Shown here in pieces: positions 20,515 through 32,999 of a stretch of 64,000 bases of DNA. The position numbers were made by a program, and so were the translations under genes. The stretch's first letter is position 1, and each line of letters starts with the position of its first letter. This DNA comes from Leptoclinus maculatus (Eukaryota; Chordata; Actinopteri; Perciformes; Stichaeidae): the NCBI GenBank assembly GCA_032191485.1, contig JAVDOI010000125.1:118572-182571 (forward strand), read 5' to 3'. The notes under the pieces were generated by a model. That model had not been told where the DNA came from and did no database searches. It saw nothing but the letters and a program-made list of their open reading frames with translations.

Positions 20515-20750
20515 CTGTTGGTCGGCTGACAGCTGGATGTTGCAGCAGGTCGCTCGGTCGCTCGGACGCAATCAAATCAGCGGCTGACGCCACACGGCGC
20601 ACAGCTTCACCTCCACACCGGAGGACCGGCGGCACACGACAAACACTCGGCGTGTCCGGCTGGAGACGGAGTGATCTCTTCACACCTCGACGTAACAACA
20701 CGCGGCACAAACAGCGAGAGTCACCGCCGTCCTACAACACACACCGGCTT
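20515..20750. promoter_or_regulatory. CpG-dense patch about 1.1 kb upstream of exon 2
   Basis: CGCTCGGTCGCTCGGACGCA, CACACGGCGCACAGC and CCGGAGGACCGGCGGCACAC are markedly CpG-rich in AT-rich intron. It could be a small CpG island, an alternative promoter or first exon on the minus strand, or an old insertion. ORFs on either strand match nothing I know. Confidence 0.35.
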
Positions 20751-21470
20751 TAAGACCAGAGAGAATCAGAGGAAGAACCCTGATGCAAGATATGGAAACC
20801 CATATCTGATTTGTGACATGAAATGTGATTAAAACAAAGAACTCTGATCTTAAATCAACACCAGATCAATGAGTATCCAAATGCTTTTGATAATAACCTG
20901 AACGTGTATTAATATTCTAGGCTTTAGCTCCATTCTGGGGGTTTGAAGCTCTCTGGGGGATTTCACATTGAAAAGGCTTTTAGCCTGATTCCAGTATTTT
21001 GTCTTTTGCATAATTTGACGACTTTTAGGCCAAAAAAATCTGATTCTGGATTTTATTTCCCATGATTTTCTTCCTGGCAGTGTGGAGAGCGCTTTGAAAC
21101 AGTAACGCTTTATTTTACAGAGGTTTGTATAATACACAAACAAACAAAGAAAGTTTCCTGAAAATAATCAAGTTATTTGGAATTAATTATCTTAGAAGAC
21201 GGTGGAACAGCTAATTCAATTAATACAATATTTAAAAAAATATTGACTTAATAAGTACTTCAAAAACCCTGACGACAGCCTTGTTAACAACAGTCTTTAC
21301 AGCTGGAAGGCTTTTATTGTGAAGAGGCCACAGGCAGGAAACCGAACAACATAACGTAATGTGTATCATAGATGTTACTTTACCGAGTGACCGATTTAAA
21401 CGAGAGGAGACAGAAAAGGAGGCATTAGCGTTGACTGGGGCTAAATATGCTAACACTGATGTAAAACAGT
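20750..21470. other. Non-repetitive intron
   Basis: No gene, repeat family or motif recognised. Confidence 0.5.
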
Positions 21471-21474
21471 GTCT

Positions 21475-21475
<1 letters not shown>

Positions 21476-21506
<31 letters not shown>

Positions 21507-22186
21507 AGCACAATAATGCATGTTCTACATGAGCATGAGAGGCTGAATACACATCTACAACACAAGTATCCCTCTCTGTTTCTGTCACACACACACACTC
21601 TGCTGTATTATGCATGTGCACGTAGGCATAAATAAACACAAGAATACAGTAACTGCACACATGCCACTAAACATAAAGGAAGGCACACACACACACACAC
21701 AGGAGGTGTGCATGCAGGCCAACTCTCTGCAGGGTGGCTAAGTAACAGATGGCCGTCCAAAGTCATTTACACCTAGAGCGTGTGAGAGAGCGAGAGGACC
21801 AGAAAACTCAAACCTGCACTTCACCACAGTGTCACCGGATGAAAATAGAATAGAAAATAGAATAGAGCCTTAATATACAGAACGGGACATTAAACACAAG
21901 AATATGGAACTGAACTACACTATAGCAACGGTTTCAAAACCAAACGCACACAACGACAAAACTGCAATGAACAGATTAATCTGTGCGTTTTACACAAACC
22001 GCTATCGTTAGCATGTCCAGCTTACTTCCTATGGCGCTCATGCACGCGCTCATGTACGGGCTTACACGCGCACCATCGGGACGGGAGATTATTATTTCAT
22101 CATCTATTCATAACACCATAGAAAACGCCTCAGCGGACAGAAGATGCGGTGAAATGACACTGAAGAACACAAGTAATGCATTCTGC
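21476..22186. other. Intron with short AC arrays
   Basis: AC runs are at 21476-21501, 21586-21598 and 21685-21701. The rest is non-repetitive, with a GC-richer part at 22010-22090 (CATGCACGCGCTCATGTACG). No gene seen. Confidence 0.55.
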
Positions 22187-22575
22187 ATTCTCTCTGCTGA
22201 CCACCAGGGGGCGACTCCTCTGGTTCTATAGAAGTCTATGAGAAAATGACTCTACTTCTCTCTTGATTTATTACCTCAGTAAACATTGTAAACATGAGTT
22301 TATGGTCTCAATCTCTAGTTTCAAGTCTTCTTCAATACAGCATGATGTTCATTTAGTAGATTATGGTCCATTTAGAGTCAAACAGACCATAAAGCAGGGG
22401 ATGCTTTAGGGGCGGGGCTACACGGTGATTGACAGGTCTCTACCAGAGACGTATACGGCGTCTCTACGTCACTCCTCCTCAGTCCAGATATGGTCACTTC
22501 CTGTTCACTGGTTGCATAAAGCAAAGATGGCGACGTCAAAGCGCCAAACTCGAGGCTTCAAAATGGCAGAATTAT
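22187..22575 (+). repeat. Dispersed element, copy A, with CTCF-like motif
   Basis: About 390 bp starting TGCATTCTCTCTGCTGACCA and continuing CCACCAGGGGGCGACTCCTC. From 22201 to about 22357 it is identical to copy B at 48928. Later parts (ATTGACAGGTCTCTACCAGA, TCTACGTCACTCCTCCTCAG, AAGATGGCGACG) are diverged. I recognise this as frequent in teleosts; no protein is encoded. Confidence 0.85.
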
Positions 22576-22883
22576 TATTTTTTTTATGCACATAAACAGG
22601 TGGATGGATTCACACCTATTAATATAAATCTACACAGGTGTAGCAACGGTAACTAAAGAGGGCGGGGCTCAAAGAAGGGTCGCTGGCTGTCCAGTGGTAC
22701 TGAACTAGAATGGAACCGAGCAGAACAACAGAGTGGATGTTGGGCTTTTCAGGAACATGTGGGTATGTCGGTCAGATCCCTCTGGGAGTGGTTACAAGAC
22801 GGAGGAGAGGAGAGAGGAAGTGTGTAAAAACATGTGGAGAGAAAACGTCTTGACAAGGTTTTGGGGTGTGATCGCGTACGTGA

Positions 22884-22929
<46 letters not shown>

Positions 22930-23050
22930 GAGGGGCAGAGGAGCATGAAGAAATGAAAACATGAACCTTCACTTTTCCTCTGAACTCTGCTTCACCTCTC
23001 CTTCACTCACAAACACACACCTGTACAACAAACACACTACTCTCCCTCTG

Positions 23051-23109
<59 letters not shown>

Positions 23110-23285
23110 TTTGCATTCTAACGTTAAAGTCTTTCCATCAACAAACCCCCCCGCTACCTTTCAACTCTCCCACACACACACTCACAATGGATACATGTTA
23201 CAGTACCAGGTGTGTGTGTGTTCATCTGCATCCATCCATGTGTAAGCAATATTAAGGTGTGTATGTGTATCCACGTGAATCCATG

Positions 23286-23353
<68 letters not shown>

Positions 23354-23408
23354 GACACATGATATCGCCTTCTCATTAGCCTTACAGTTCTTTGTTCAGA
23401 GTAATGAC

Positions 23409-23451
<43 letters not shown>

Positions 23452-23605
23452 GTAGGGTTGCCATATGTTGGGCATTAATCCTCGTCAACGGTCCACTCTC
23501 CTTACCGCACCGAGCACAGGAACAAAGAGCAGGTCACACACACACTCATCACACACTCCCATGCATGCTGCATGTACACACTTGCATATGGAGGCACAAG
23601 CCCGA

Positions 23606-23646
<41 letters not shown>

Positions 23647-23700
23647 CACACAGCCAGTCCATTGACCTACATTCATTTGTTAACCCTTAACTTTGACTGC
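22576..23700. repeat. CA/GT array cluster
   Basis: AC at 22885-22924 and 23057-23105, GT at 23288-23348 and 23414-23448, AC at 23609-23650, with short mixed spacers. Confidence 0.95.
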
Positions 23701-24239
23701 ACTCAAACCCCTTAAATAGAAACGAATCGGCCTCTGGCTCTCATTTCTTCGGTGGAACACTTCACCTCGTATGTGAAATCATTACATGACAGGTGAGCCA
23801 GATGACCGTTGACCCCCTGGCCTTGGCCTCTTCCTCCTCCTCCTCCTCACATTCACACTGCGTTGCGAGCTGAGCAGCTATTCACTGGAGGTCTTTTTAA
23901 ATTTCCTAGACGACGCAACAAGCAGAGAAAACGACTCCTTTCCTGTCAGATTAGCTGCGATTTCTGTCTCAAAAGCAGAGAACAAACATCTCTGAATCAA
24001 AGTTTAGTAAGTTCTAATCAGACCGATTTCATTTCCTCCCAATGGTAGGATTACTAGATCTGAAAACAACAACCGTGCTCCGACTGCGGACCATTGAGAA
24101 GACGTGGTCTCGTTCTGGGACATGGATGAGCTAAATCAACAGTTGTTAGCATCTGGAGAACTGATAAAGGTCTGAGACCTGGACTCCCAATGAAGAACGT
24201 TGTCTCTACGTGAAATCCGGCACATAGGACCTTCTTCTT
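23700..24239. other. Non-repetitive intron
   Basis: No gene recognised. A short (TCC)n lies at 23830-23848. Confidence 0.5.
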
Positions 24240-25000
24240 CTGTTTACATGACTTCCATCATGTTTACGTTATAGACTTATCGTACGATATATGGACATGA
24301 CTGCCATCATGTTTACGTTATTGACTTATCGTACGATATATGGACTTGATCTCCATCATGTTTACGTTATAGTCTTATCGTACGATATATGGACATGACC
24401 GCCATCATTTTTACGTTATAGTCTTATCGTACGATATATGGACATGACTGCCATCATGTTTACGTTATAGTCTTATCGTACGATATATGGACTTGACCGC
24501 CATCATTTTTACGTTATAGTCTTATCGTACGATATATGGACATGACCGCCATCATTTTTACGTTATAGTCTTATCGTACGACATATGGACATGACCGCCA
24601 TCATTTTTACGTTATAGTCTTATCGTACGATATATGGACTTGACCATAATTTTTACGTTATTGACTTATTGTACGATATATGGACATGACCGCCATCATT
24701 TTTACGTTATAGTCTTATCGTACGATATATGGACATGACCGCCATCATTTTTACGTTATAGTCTTATCGTACGATATATGGACTTGACCATAATTTTTAC
24801 GTTATAGTCTTATCGTACGATATATGGACTTGACTTCTATAATTTTTGTGTTATAAACTTATCGTACAATATATGGACATGACCTCCATCATTTTTACGT
24901 TATAGTCTTATCGTACAATATATGGACATGATCTCCATCATTTTTACGTTGTAGACTTATCGTATGGTGTATGGACATGACCATAATTTTTACGTTAACA
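24240..25000 (+). repeat. 49-bp minisatellite with a palindrome in each unit
   Basis: About 15 units of CATCATTTTTACGTTATAGT then CTTATCGTACGATATATGGA and CATGACCGC. Most contain the 12-bp perfect palindrome TATCGTACGATA. Some units are shortened by about 5 bp (ACTTGACCATAATTTT). Confidence 0.95.
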
Positions 25001-25523
25001 AGGGTGCAATCAAATACATTGTTGTCCAACCTTTGCTGTCCGAATAAAAACATGCCTTTACAAAGTCCCTCGGAGTAAATCCTCAATTAGCTGCGTGTTA
25101 AATCTGCTCTGTGATGGTTTTGTAATGTTCACTGTATTCAACTTCAGATACTTTTCATTTGAGAAACACGACATCTAAACTCTAAAAATAAGAAGCTAAG
25201 GACAGCGGCCATTATTCTGTTTTGTGACAAATCAAGCCGTCAGATTTCAAAATCAGACACACTGGTCTCGATGAGGAAGTATCCAGAGTAGAGAGGAAGC
25301 TGGAGGCAGACAGTCTGCTGTTGTCTGTTTGCAGTAATTATAATATCGTCTCATAATTAAAGAGGTAATGATTTATTGATGTTAATTAAAATGAGACACA
25401 GCAGCTTCGAAATGTTCGCTGCATATGTTATTTTTTGTTTTTTTGATGACCTTTTAATTGGCTCAGAACAACAACAACAAAAAAAGAAGCAACATGCCAC
25501 GAATGGGAAACATGAAGCTGACA

Positions 25524-25526
<3 letters not shown>
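25001..25526. other. Unique intron with homeodomain-like site cluster
   Basis: Around 25330-25395 lie GTAATTATAATATCG, CATAATTAAAGAGG and GATGTTAATTAAAATG, a dense group of TAAT/ATTA words. There is no coding potential. It is a candidate conserved non-coding element only. Confidence 0.3.
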
Positions 25527-25594
<68 letters not shown>

Positions 25595-25737
25595 GACGAT
25601 CTGATGAGCCACCTTGAAGTAAGTCTTCCCACTTTGACACACACGCACCCTCGCCTGTCCTCCCAAATGGCTGTTTCTATGGCGACGGCGCCTTGATCAA
25701 TACTCCGTCATTGGCTCTGATGGCCGGTCAGGGTCGG

Positions 25738-25832
<95 letters not shown>

Positions 25833-25907
25833 AACAGGCATGGCGGTGAATAAGCACGGTCTCGCTAACTCGTTTGACAGATTGATTTAGCTCGGAACGT
25901 GCAGAGG

Positions 25908-25946
<39 letters not shown>
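25527..25946. repeat. Three CA arrays
   Basis: CA at 25527-25592, 25739-25827 (89 bp) and 25910-25946. Confidence 0.97.
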
Positions 25947-25948
<2 letters not shown>

Positions 25949-25949
25949 G

Positions 25950-26549
25950 CAGTTTATCAAAGCCTGCTGCGGTCAATACGAGGGGTAGAGCGAGGGGTCA
26001 ACCCTCTTTAGCTGAAATCTTTCATCTTTTCTTTTATCTCTCCATCAGCTGGCTGATCTGTTTCTCCTCGTTGTTCTCTTCTTCTTCTCTTTTTGTTGTT
26101 GTTGTTGTTGTTGTTCCTCTTCTCTTTCATTTATTGGTTTTGTGTTTGTATCTTTCTTCATCTGCGTGTTCCCTCTTTTTATGTCGTTCTCTTTGTTTTA
26201 TAAAAGGATTGAATGTGTTTGTTGGTTTTAGTCAGACAGGTCTGGACATTGTTTGATTTACATTTTAATGTCATTTTATAAAACTTTCTGTCTTTGTCTG
26301 ATTTTTATTTCTTTGTCTATTTTATTTAAAACAATTGTTTTACTGTAAGCTTCATTTATATATTTAAATCATTTAAATCTGATTTTATTGTGATTTTGTG
26401 TGCATATTCTCTTTTAACCACAAAAAAGGTTTTTAATGTTTTAATAACTTCTGATATTATTTCCTGATCTGTTTCATGTGATAATAACAGTATTGTGTGT
26501 TGATCCTCTGAGAAGTATTTTTTTATACATTTGTATTATCTTTTTATAT
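25950..26549. other. AT-rich intron
   Basis: No gene. (GTT)n lies at 26094-26115. Confidence 0.55.
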
Positions 26550-26606
26550 ACTGTATATACATATATATATATAAAGATAATACATATATATATATATATA
26601 TATAAA
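26550..26606. repeat. TA dinucleotide arrays
   Basis: Two (AT)n runs flank AAAGATAATAC. Confidence 0.9.
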
Positions 26607-26749
26607 AGAAAAGATATATTATGTATTTTGTACCTGAACCAAGGAGATTTAAAGTGACTTCTTAGTGTATATTAATTTTAATTTCAGTTGAAAAACACGC
26701 CTCTCTTTTTCGTTTTCTGCTCCAGTGTCACTTGTCTTCTTTGTATATT

Positions 26750-27120
26750 GCTCCATTAATCTACCCGTCTCTCCATCCATCTCCTGTCTCCCCCTTTACT
26801 CCCTCCTTCGTCTTCTGTCCTCCCCCAACATGAGGTCAAATGATAATGTCACTACCTCTCTGCTGATTCTGTCTCTCTCCTTCTTTATTTCTCTTTCTTT
26901 ACGTCTGTCTCTCTCTTTCTGTCTTTATTTACATCCGTCCGTCTGTCTCTCTCCTTCATATTTCTCTTTCTTTCGATCTTTCTGTCTTTCTTTACGCCTC
27001 TCTCTCTCTCTCTCTTCCTTCCTTCCTTTACTTCTGTCTTTCTGTCCTTGTTTACATCGGTCTGTCTGTCTCCTTCCTTATTTCTCTTTCTTTACATCTT
27101 TCAGTGTTTCTGTCTTTCAT

Positions 27121-27167
<47 letters not shown>

Positions 27168-27420
27168 TTCTTGACATCTCTGTCTGTCTTCATGTCTCTC
27201 TGTCTATACTCTTCCATTCATTCTTTCTGTCTCTATCTCTTTAATCTGTCTCTTTCTGTCTCTCTTTACATCTTTATTTCCGTCTCTCTCCGGCTGTCTC
27301 CACCCCCCCCCTGTCTCTGTCTGTCTCCCCCCCCTGTCTGTTTTCTGTCTCCCCCACGCCTCTCTTCCATCATAAATCGTGTAACATCCCCTCCCTGTCT
27401 CTCCCTTTTACTGTGTGTGT
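26750..27420 (+). repeat. Pyrimidine-rich tract
   Basis: CTGTCTCT/TTTCTTT-rich sequence with (CT)20 at 27125-27164. Ser-rich open frames here are artefacts. Confidence 0.85.
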
Positions 27421-27498
27421 CTTTACTCTTTGTTTGTAGCAGAAGAAGAAGAACAATCTATTCTTTTTAAAGAGACACCAGAGAAATGGGATATACGT

Positions 27499-27499
<1 letters not shown>

Positions 27500-27583
<84 letters not shown>

Positions 27584-27723
27584 GGCATCATAATCATGGA
27601 CGCTCACGGACTCACGGAGTGAACGAGAGACAGATAGATAGATAGAGAGAAGAAGAGAGAGAGAGATGGATGTTTACTTTCCTCTGGGCTTCCGCCTCTT
27701 TGATTGGACAGATGAATGACTTC

Positions 27724-27764
<41 letters not shown>
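27500..27764. repeat. (AC)40 and (GT)20 arrays
   Basis: AC at 27501-27580 and GT at 27725-27764. Confidence 0.97.
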
Positions 27765-27766
<2 letters not shown>

Positions 27767-28174
27767 TCCTCTCTCTTCTTCTGCCTTTTTTTTTGACAAG
27801 AGCGTAAAAAGATGGAGAGACAGAGAAGAAGACGAGTAGAAATAGACAGATATGAAGAGAGACAGAGGTGGCCGATAATAAGTATTGATTGATAAGGGAA
27901 GTAGAGCGAAAATAATAAGGGAGGAAAAAACTCACCTTAAAACGCAGAATGGAGGGAAACAGGAAAACAACACTGATTAACAGATGACACCTCTCCTCTT
28001 TTCATCCCTCTGTTTATCTATTATCTTTCTCTTCTTATTGTAATCATCTGTCTGCACCTCGCTGTTCTGATTCATCCATCCATGTATCCATCATTCAATC
28101 ACCTCATACTTTGTGTTGTACTATTTCTATCATCCATTCATCAGGTGACACGCGATTCTCTCAATCAGCTGTCA

Positions 28175-29440
28175 TATTTATGGATGGATGGATTGTAGGA
28201 GGATGGATGGATCCATCCATCCTCCTACAATCCATCCATCCATCCTCCTACAATCCATCCATCCACCCTCCTACAATCCATCCATCCGTCCTCCCACAAT
28301 CCATCCACCCGTCCACCCATCCATCCATCCACCCTCCTACAATCCATCCATCCGTCCTCCCACAATCCATCCACCAGTCCACCCATCCATCCATCCACCC
28401 TCCTACAATCCATCCATCCATCCTCCTACAATCCATCCACCCGTCCACCCATCCATCCATCCACCCACCATCCTACAATCCATCCATCCACCCTCCTACA
28501 ATCCATCCATCCACCCTCCTACAATCCATCCATCCACCCTCCTACAATCCATCCACCCATCCATACTCTTACAATCCATCCATCCATCCATCCATCCATC
28601 CATCCATCCTCCCACAATCCATCCATCCATCCTCCTACAATCCATCCATCCATCCTCCCACAATCCATCCACCAGTCCACCCATCCATCCATCCACCCTC
28701 CTACAATCCATCCATCCATCCTCCTACAATCCATCCACCCGTCCACCCATCCATCCATCCATCCATCCACCCACCATCCTACAATCCATCCATCCATCCT
28801 CCCACAATCCATCCACCAGTCCACCCATCCATCCATCCACCCTCCTACAATCCATCCATCCATCCTCCTACAATCCATCCACCCGTCCACCCATCCATCC
28901 ATCCATCCATCCACCCACCATCCTACAATCCATCCATCCATCCATCCACCCACCATCCTACAATCCATCCATCCACCCTCCTACAATCCATCCATCCACC
29001 CTCCTACAATCCATCCATCCACCCTCCTACAATCCATCCATCCACCCTCCTACAATCCATCCACCCATCCATACTCTTACAATCCATCCATCCATCCATC
29101 CATCCATCCATCCATCCATCCTCCCACAATCCATCCATCCATCCTCCTACAATCCATCCTCTTGCAATCTATCCATCCATCTATCCATCCTCCCACAATC
29201 AATCCATCCATCCATCCATCCACTCCATATCATCCATACCATGCATCCATCAGTCTATCATTCCATCCAACAATTCAGCCTTGTATCTATCCACCTATCC
29301 CTTTTTTCTGTCCATCCACGGTCCAATTCATCTATCCATCATTCCACATATCCATCCTTTATTCATCCATCTCTATATATATCCATCCATCCATCCATCC
29401 AACCATCAGCTACTCTCTCTCTCTCTCTTTCTCTAGAGAG
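28175..29440 (+). repeat. ATCC-based minisatellite with higher-order units
   Basis: Runs of ATCC and units CCATCCATCCACCCTCCTAC followed by AATC form larger repeated blocks. One block, CCATCCACCCGTCCACCC plus flanks, recurs at several places. The left edge holds one inverted copy, producing a 64-bp perfect palindrome (28180-28243). Frames are open on both strands (HPSIHPPT and its relatives) and are not genes. Confidence 0.95.
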
Positions 29441-29512
29441 GAACAGGTGTGCTACGGGACAAGAGACAAAAACACTCCTGCATTTTTAACCAGCACCTAT
29501 TAAATATTAAAC

Positions 29513-29514
<2 letters not shown>

Positions 29515-29577
<63 letters not shown>

Positions 29578-29649
29578 GGGGCGACACACAATCGCTGATG
29601 AGACAAGTTATACAGGTCGATGGGCTAACGTGTGTCTGCATGTCTGCGC

Positions 29650-29704
<55 letters not shown>
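29515..29704. repeat. CA and GT arrays
   Basis: CA at 29515-29573 and GT at 29652-29704. Confidence 0.97.
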
Positions 29705-29705
<1 letters not shown>

Positions 29706-29799
29706 TGGCTTTAAGCTTCATTACCTTACTTCCTAGGCATGCGGGCAAACACACACACACACACGGATAATTCATACACGGTGCTCTCACGTGTTAGCA

Positions 29800-30340
29800 T
29801 TTAAGAGGTAAAACTATAACAGACTCCATGTTCTCTCTCTCCCTCCCCCCTCCCTCCCACCATCTCTTTGAAGTGCTCCATAACAAACTATAACAGGAAG
29901 TTTTCAATGCGCCACATTGAGAAGGAATGTCACATAGTACGAGGGAGGGAGCCATGAACAGATAGATACATACATAGATAGAGAGAATAGCATGACAAAA
30001 GAACGTGTTCAAAAGAGCAAAAGGTCATGAAATTGACAAGGAACTCTAATTGTGGGACACATTGTGGTCTTTCTGCTGGTGCCTCAGGTAGAAATGTCAA
30101 CTTTGCATGCAAACATGATCTCAAAATACAATAACTCAGAAAAAGTCCAGACAAAATTCACAATTCAGTATCCAATACTTTGGTTTATGACCAAATACTT
30201 GTCTTTAGCATTCAGTGCTTTATGAACACCTTAAATTAAAATGTGAACACGGTAAACATTATACCTGCTGAACACCAGCATGCTAGCAGCGTTATTTACT
30301 CTCTCTCCCCCCCCCCAAGAGTGTTCCGGCTAGTTCCGCC
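29800..30340. other. Non-repetitive intron
   Basis: No gene recognised. A short C-rich run sits at 30307-30316. Confidence 0.5.
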
Positions 30341-30700
30341 CTCCTGTGCTCTGATTGGCTGGTTAGCACTGCTGTGCTTTGATTGGTGGAGTATCTGGTG
30401 ATAGAAATGTGCTTTCCTACGCTAGTTAGCTAGCTAGCTTAAATCCACCGTGCTTTAATGCTACACTGGTGACAGAAACTGAGCGCACATTGCCTCTGAC
30501 AGATATCTCCTTAAACCTAGTCTACTTGGTTAGGTTTAGGTAAAGATCACGAAGCCAAAGTTCTCGCCGAACAGTTGATGCAACGAGCCAATCACAGCAC
30601 AGAAAGAAGTAATAGCCAATCATGTTTGCATTCTGGCTTTAGCATGTAGCCCAACAGGACAGTTTATACCACACTGGTAGCATCGCTAACCGGTTAGCAA
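30340..30700. promoter_or_regulatory. Inverted CCAAT-box cluster with fish repeat words
   Basis: CTGTGCTCTGATTGGCTGG (30345) and TTTGATTGGTGG (about 30378) face GAGCCAATCACAGCACAG (30585) and AGCCAATCATG (about 30612). The first and third are inverted copies with 16 of 18 bases matching. A 14-bp palindrome GCTAACCGGTTAGC is at 30685-30698, and TACTTGGTTAGGTTTAGG at about 30523 is a dispersed fish word. It could be a decayed transposable element or regulatory DNA. Confidence 0.35.
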
Positions 30701-30779
30701 GCAGTCTCACTGTGTTGATCTTTGCTCAGAGGAGAAAGATGAAGAGGGAGAGACGGCAGAGAAGGAGGGATGAAAGTAA

Positions 30780-31520
30780 TGAGGAGAGACGTGTGACACA
30801 TGAATGAGGGAGGGAGGGAGGGGGAAAATAAAGAAGGGCAGTAAAGGAAAGAAAGAAAGACTTGCCCCAACCATCCGATCAATTCCATCCCCCCTTTATT
30901 TTTTTCCACCATCCCTCCATCTTTTCCCAACTGTAGTTAATTTTCTGCCCCTCCGACTCTTCATTCTTCACCTCCGTCCATCCCTCCCTCTTCTACCTGT
31001 CCTTTCCTCCCCTCTCTCTCTCCCTCTCTCTATCAATCAATCTCCCCCCTCCTCTCCATCTCCCTCCCTCTCTCTCTCTGCAGTTAAGTCAGTGTAATGT
31101 AAATGATGTGCCATCGATCGCCCCTGACAGTGCAAGGACGCTCACCTCTCCTCCTCCTCCTCTTCTTCTTCTTCTTCATCGTGCTGTCATCTCTCTCTTT
31201 CACACCCCTCCCTCCCCCCTCTCTCTCTTTCCTCGGCTGCTCTTTCCTCTAACATCTTTTATCTCTCTCTCACCGTCTCTCCATGTCTCTCTCTCTCTCC
31301 CTCGCCCGCTGCCTCCCACGCCTGTCATCTTTCATCTCTCCCTCTCCCTTCATTTTTACTCTTTCCCTCTTTCACCGACCATCATTTATGTCTCTCTCTC
31401 TCTCTCCCCTCCATTGTTCTCTCAGAGCATCTGCTCTCTCTCTTCCTACCTATACCATCTTTTATCTTAGCCTCTCTTCATTTCACCTCCTGTCTCTCCT
31501 TCTCTCTCTCTCTGCTGTCT
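30780..31520 (+). repeat. Pyrimidine-rich tract
   Basis: CTCTCTCC/TCCCTCC-rich sequence with CT runs at 31068-31080, 31282-31298 and 31390-31407. Open frames here are composition artefacts. Confidence 0.8.
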
Positions 31521-31539
31521 CAGGTCTCTGCAGTCCATC

Positions 31540-32450
31540 TTTCGCCTGCTGCCGTCGCTTAAAGGAACAAAGACCACCTTTTGTAGTTTTTTACAATAAA
31601 GAGGTCCAGCTATGGTTTCATTATGAACTACTACTTCTACCTCAGGAAAGGTTCAGTCACACACTTTGGTTAAAGTTAAGGATCCTGATTCATGTTGAAT
31701 AAGAAGTCTCAAGTTTTCAATATTTAACCTTCTGCTTATTCAACGTATCCTCGTGATAACTTACGCAAAAGTTACTCCTCATGTTTCGTGCATCTTCCGA
31801 CTGAAGTCCAGCAACTATAGTGTTCATTTTAGCTTTTCAAAATAAACTACCTAAAAGGGCTCTATGTCGGATCAATATCCACATCTGTTGTGTGACAGAG
31901 AACATGTTTTAAACCGCGTCAATGAATGTAATTATCTTATTGTTTGGCTTGTTTTTATCTGCAACCTGAACATTTGCAGAAAGCAAAACAGCTGCGAAAA
32001 CAATAAAAAAATAAAACTGCAACTCAAACTATGAACGTTTTGGATTCGGTGTCATTAGACGTAGATAAAGGTTAGAAATTATACCAATAAATAGAAGGAC
32101 TTCACAGTAGCTACAGAAGCTCCTCCAAAGCCTCATGGGAGATGTAGTTATTGGGAATAAATTAAATGGTCAAACAGGTAAAACACAGAATGAATAACGG
32201 ATATAAAACGCTGCACCGATGCACATTATTTCACTGTGTTATCCTCACAACTCTGGCATCAACTAATTGTATTGTAGAAACAAATACACAATTACAATCC
32301 CTACTAATGTATTTCATAAAATTGCAAATAATATCAAATAAATATTTAACAATAATTGCATTAATTAAATAATGATCATTAATATAGACAATAAATGTAT
32401 ATAAATGTATTGTTATTATGATTATCATCAGCTTACACTTTGACCTTTCC
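31540..32450. other. AT-rich intron
   Basis: No gene or known repeat recognised. Confidence 0.5.
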
Positions 32451-32660
32451 TCTCCGCTTGTTTTTCTAATTATTTAGATTTCTTCTTCATATTTTCTGAT
32501 ACATTGTCCTCTGATTCCTCTTCTCCGTCCTCTGTTTTCTCTCTCATCACTCCTTCTCCTCCTTTGTTTCCTCCTTCTTCCTCTTGCTCCCTCTTTCCTT
32601 TCTCCTTATCCAAATAGAGGACACAGACAATCCAATAAACGCCCACGCTCTCAACAGCTG

Positions 32661-32724
<64 letters not shown>

Positions 32725-32990
32725 CTGTGAAGCGACGAGTCAGCAGAAAACAAGGATGACACCCTCAGCGACGGACAGGAATGTCACAAAAAAAAAGAAA
32801 GAGAGATGAAGAAATAAAGGGAGAGAGAGAGAGACAGATGGGGGAGAGCGAGTGAGGAAGGACATGAGGAAGGAGAGACGGAGAGGAAGAGAAGAAGAAG
32901 AAGAAGACGACTCTGGAGACTTAGAATGACACATGCAGTATTACTCACCGTCCCCATACATCACACACACACACACACACACACACACAA
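32451..32990. repeat. Pyrimidine tract, (GT)30, purine tract and CA array
   Basis: TCCTCTT-rich sequence to 32610, GT at 32662-32721, GAGAGA-rich sequence at 32790-32912 and CA at 32962-32988. Confidence 0.9.
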
Positions 32991-32999
32991 TACATCTCT

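Noticed and set aside
20307..20753. 148-codon plus-strand ORF in the CpG-rich patch
   Set aside because: The protein resembles nothing known, its first third is AT-rich intron, and the opposite strand is open too. Kept only as a CpG-rich patch.
24240..25000. CRISPR-like appearance of regular repeats
   Set aside because: There are no unique spacers between units, and the setting is a vertebrate intron. The same holds for the other minisatellites.
28111..29489. Overlapping open frames of more than 430 codons (HPSIHPPT repeats)
   Set aside because: The ATCC array lacks stops in several frames on both strands; this is not a gene.
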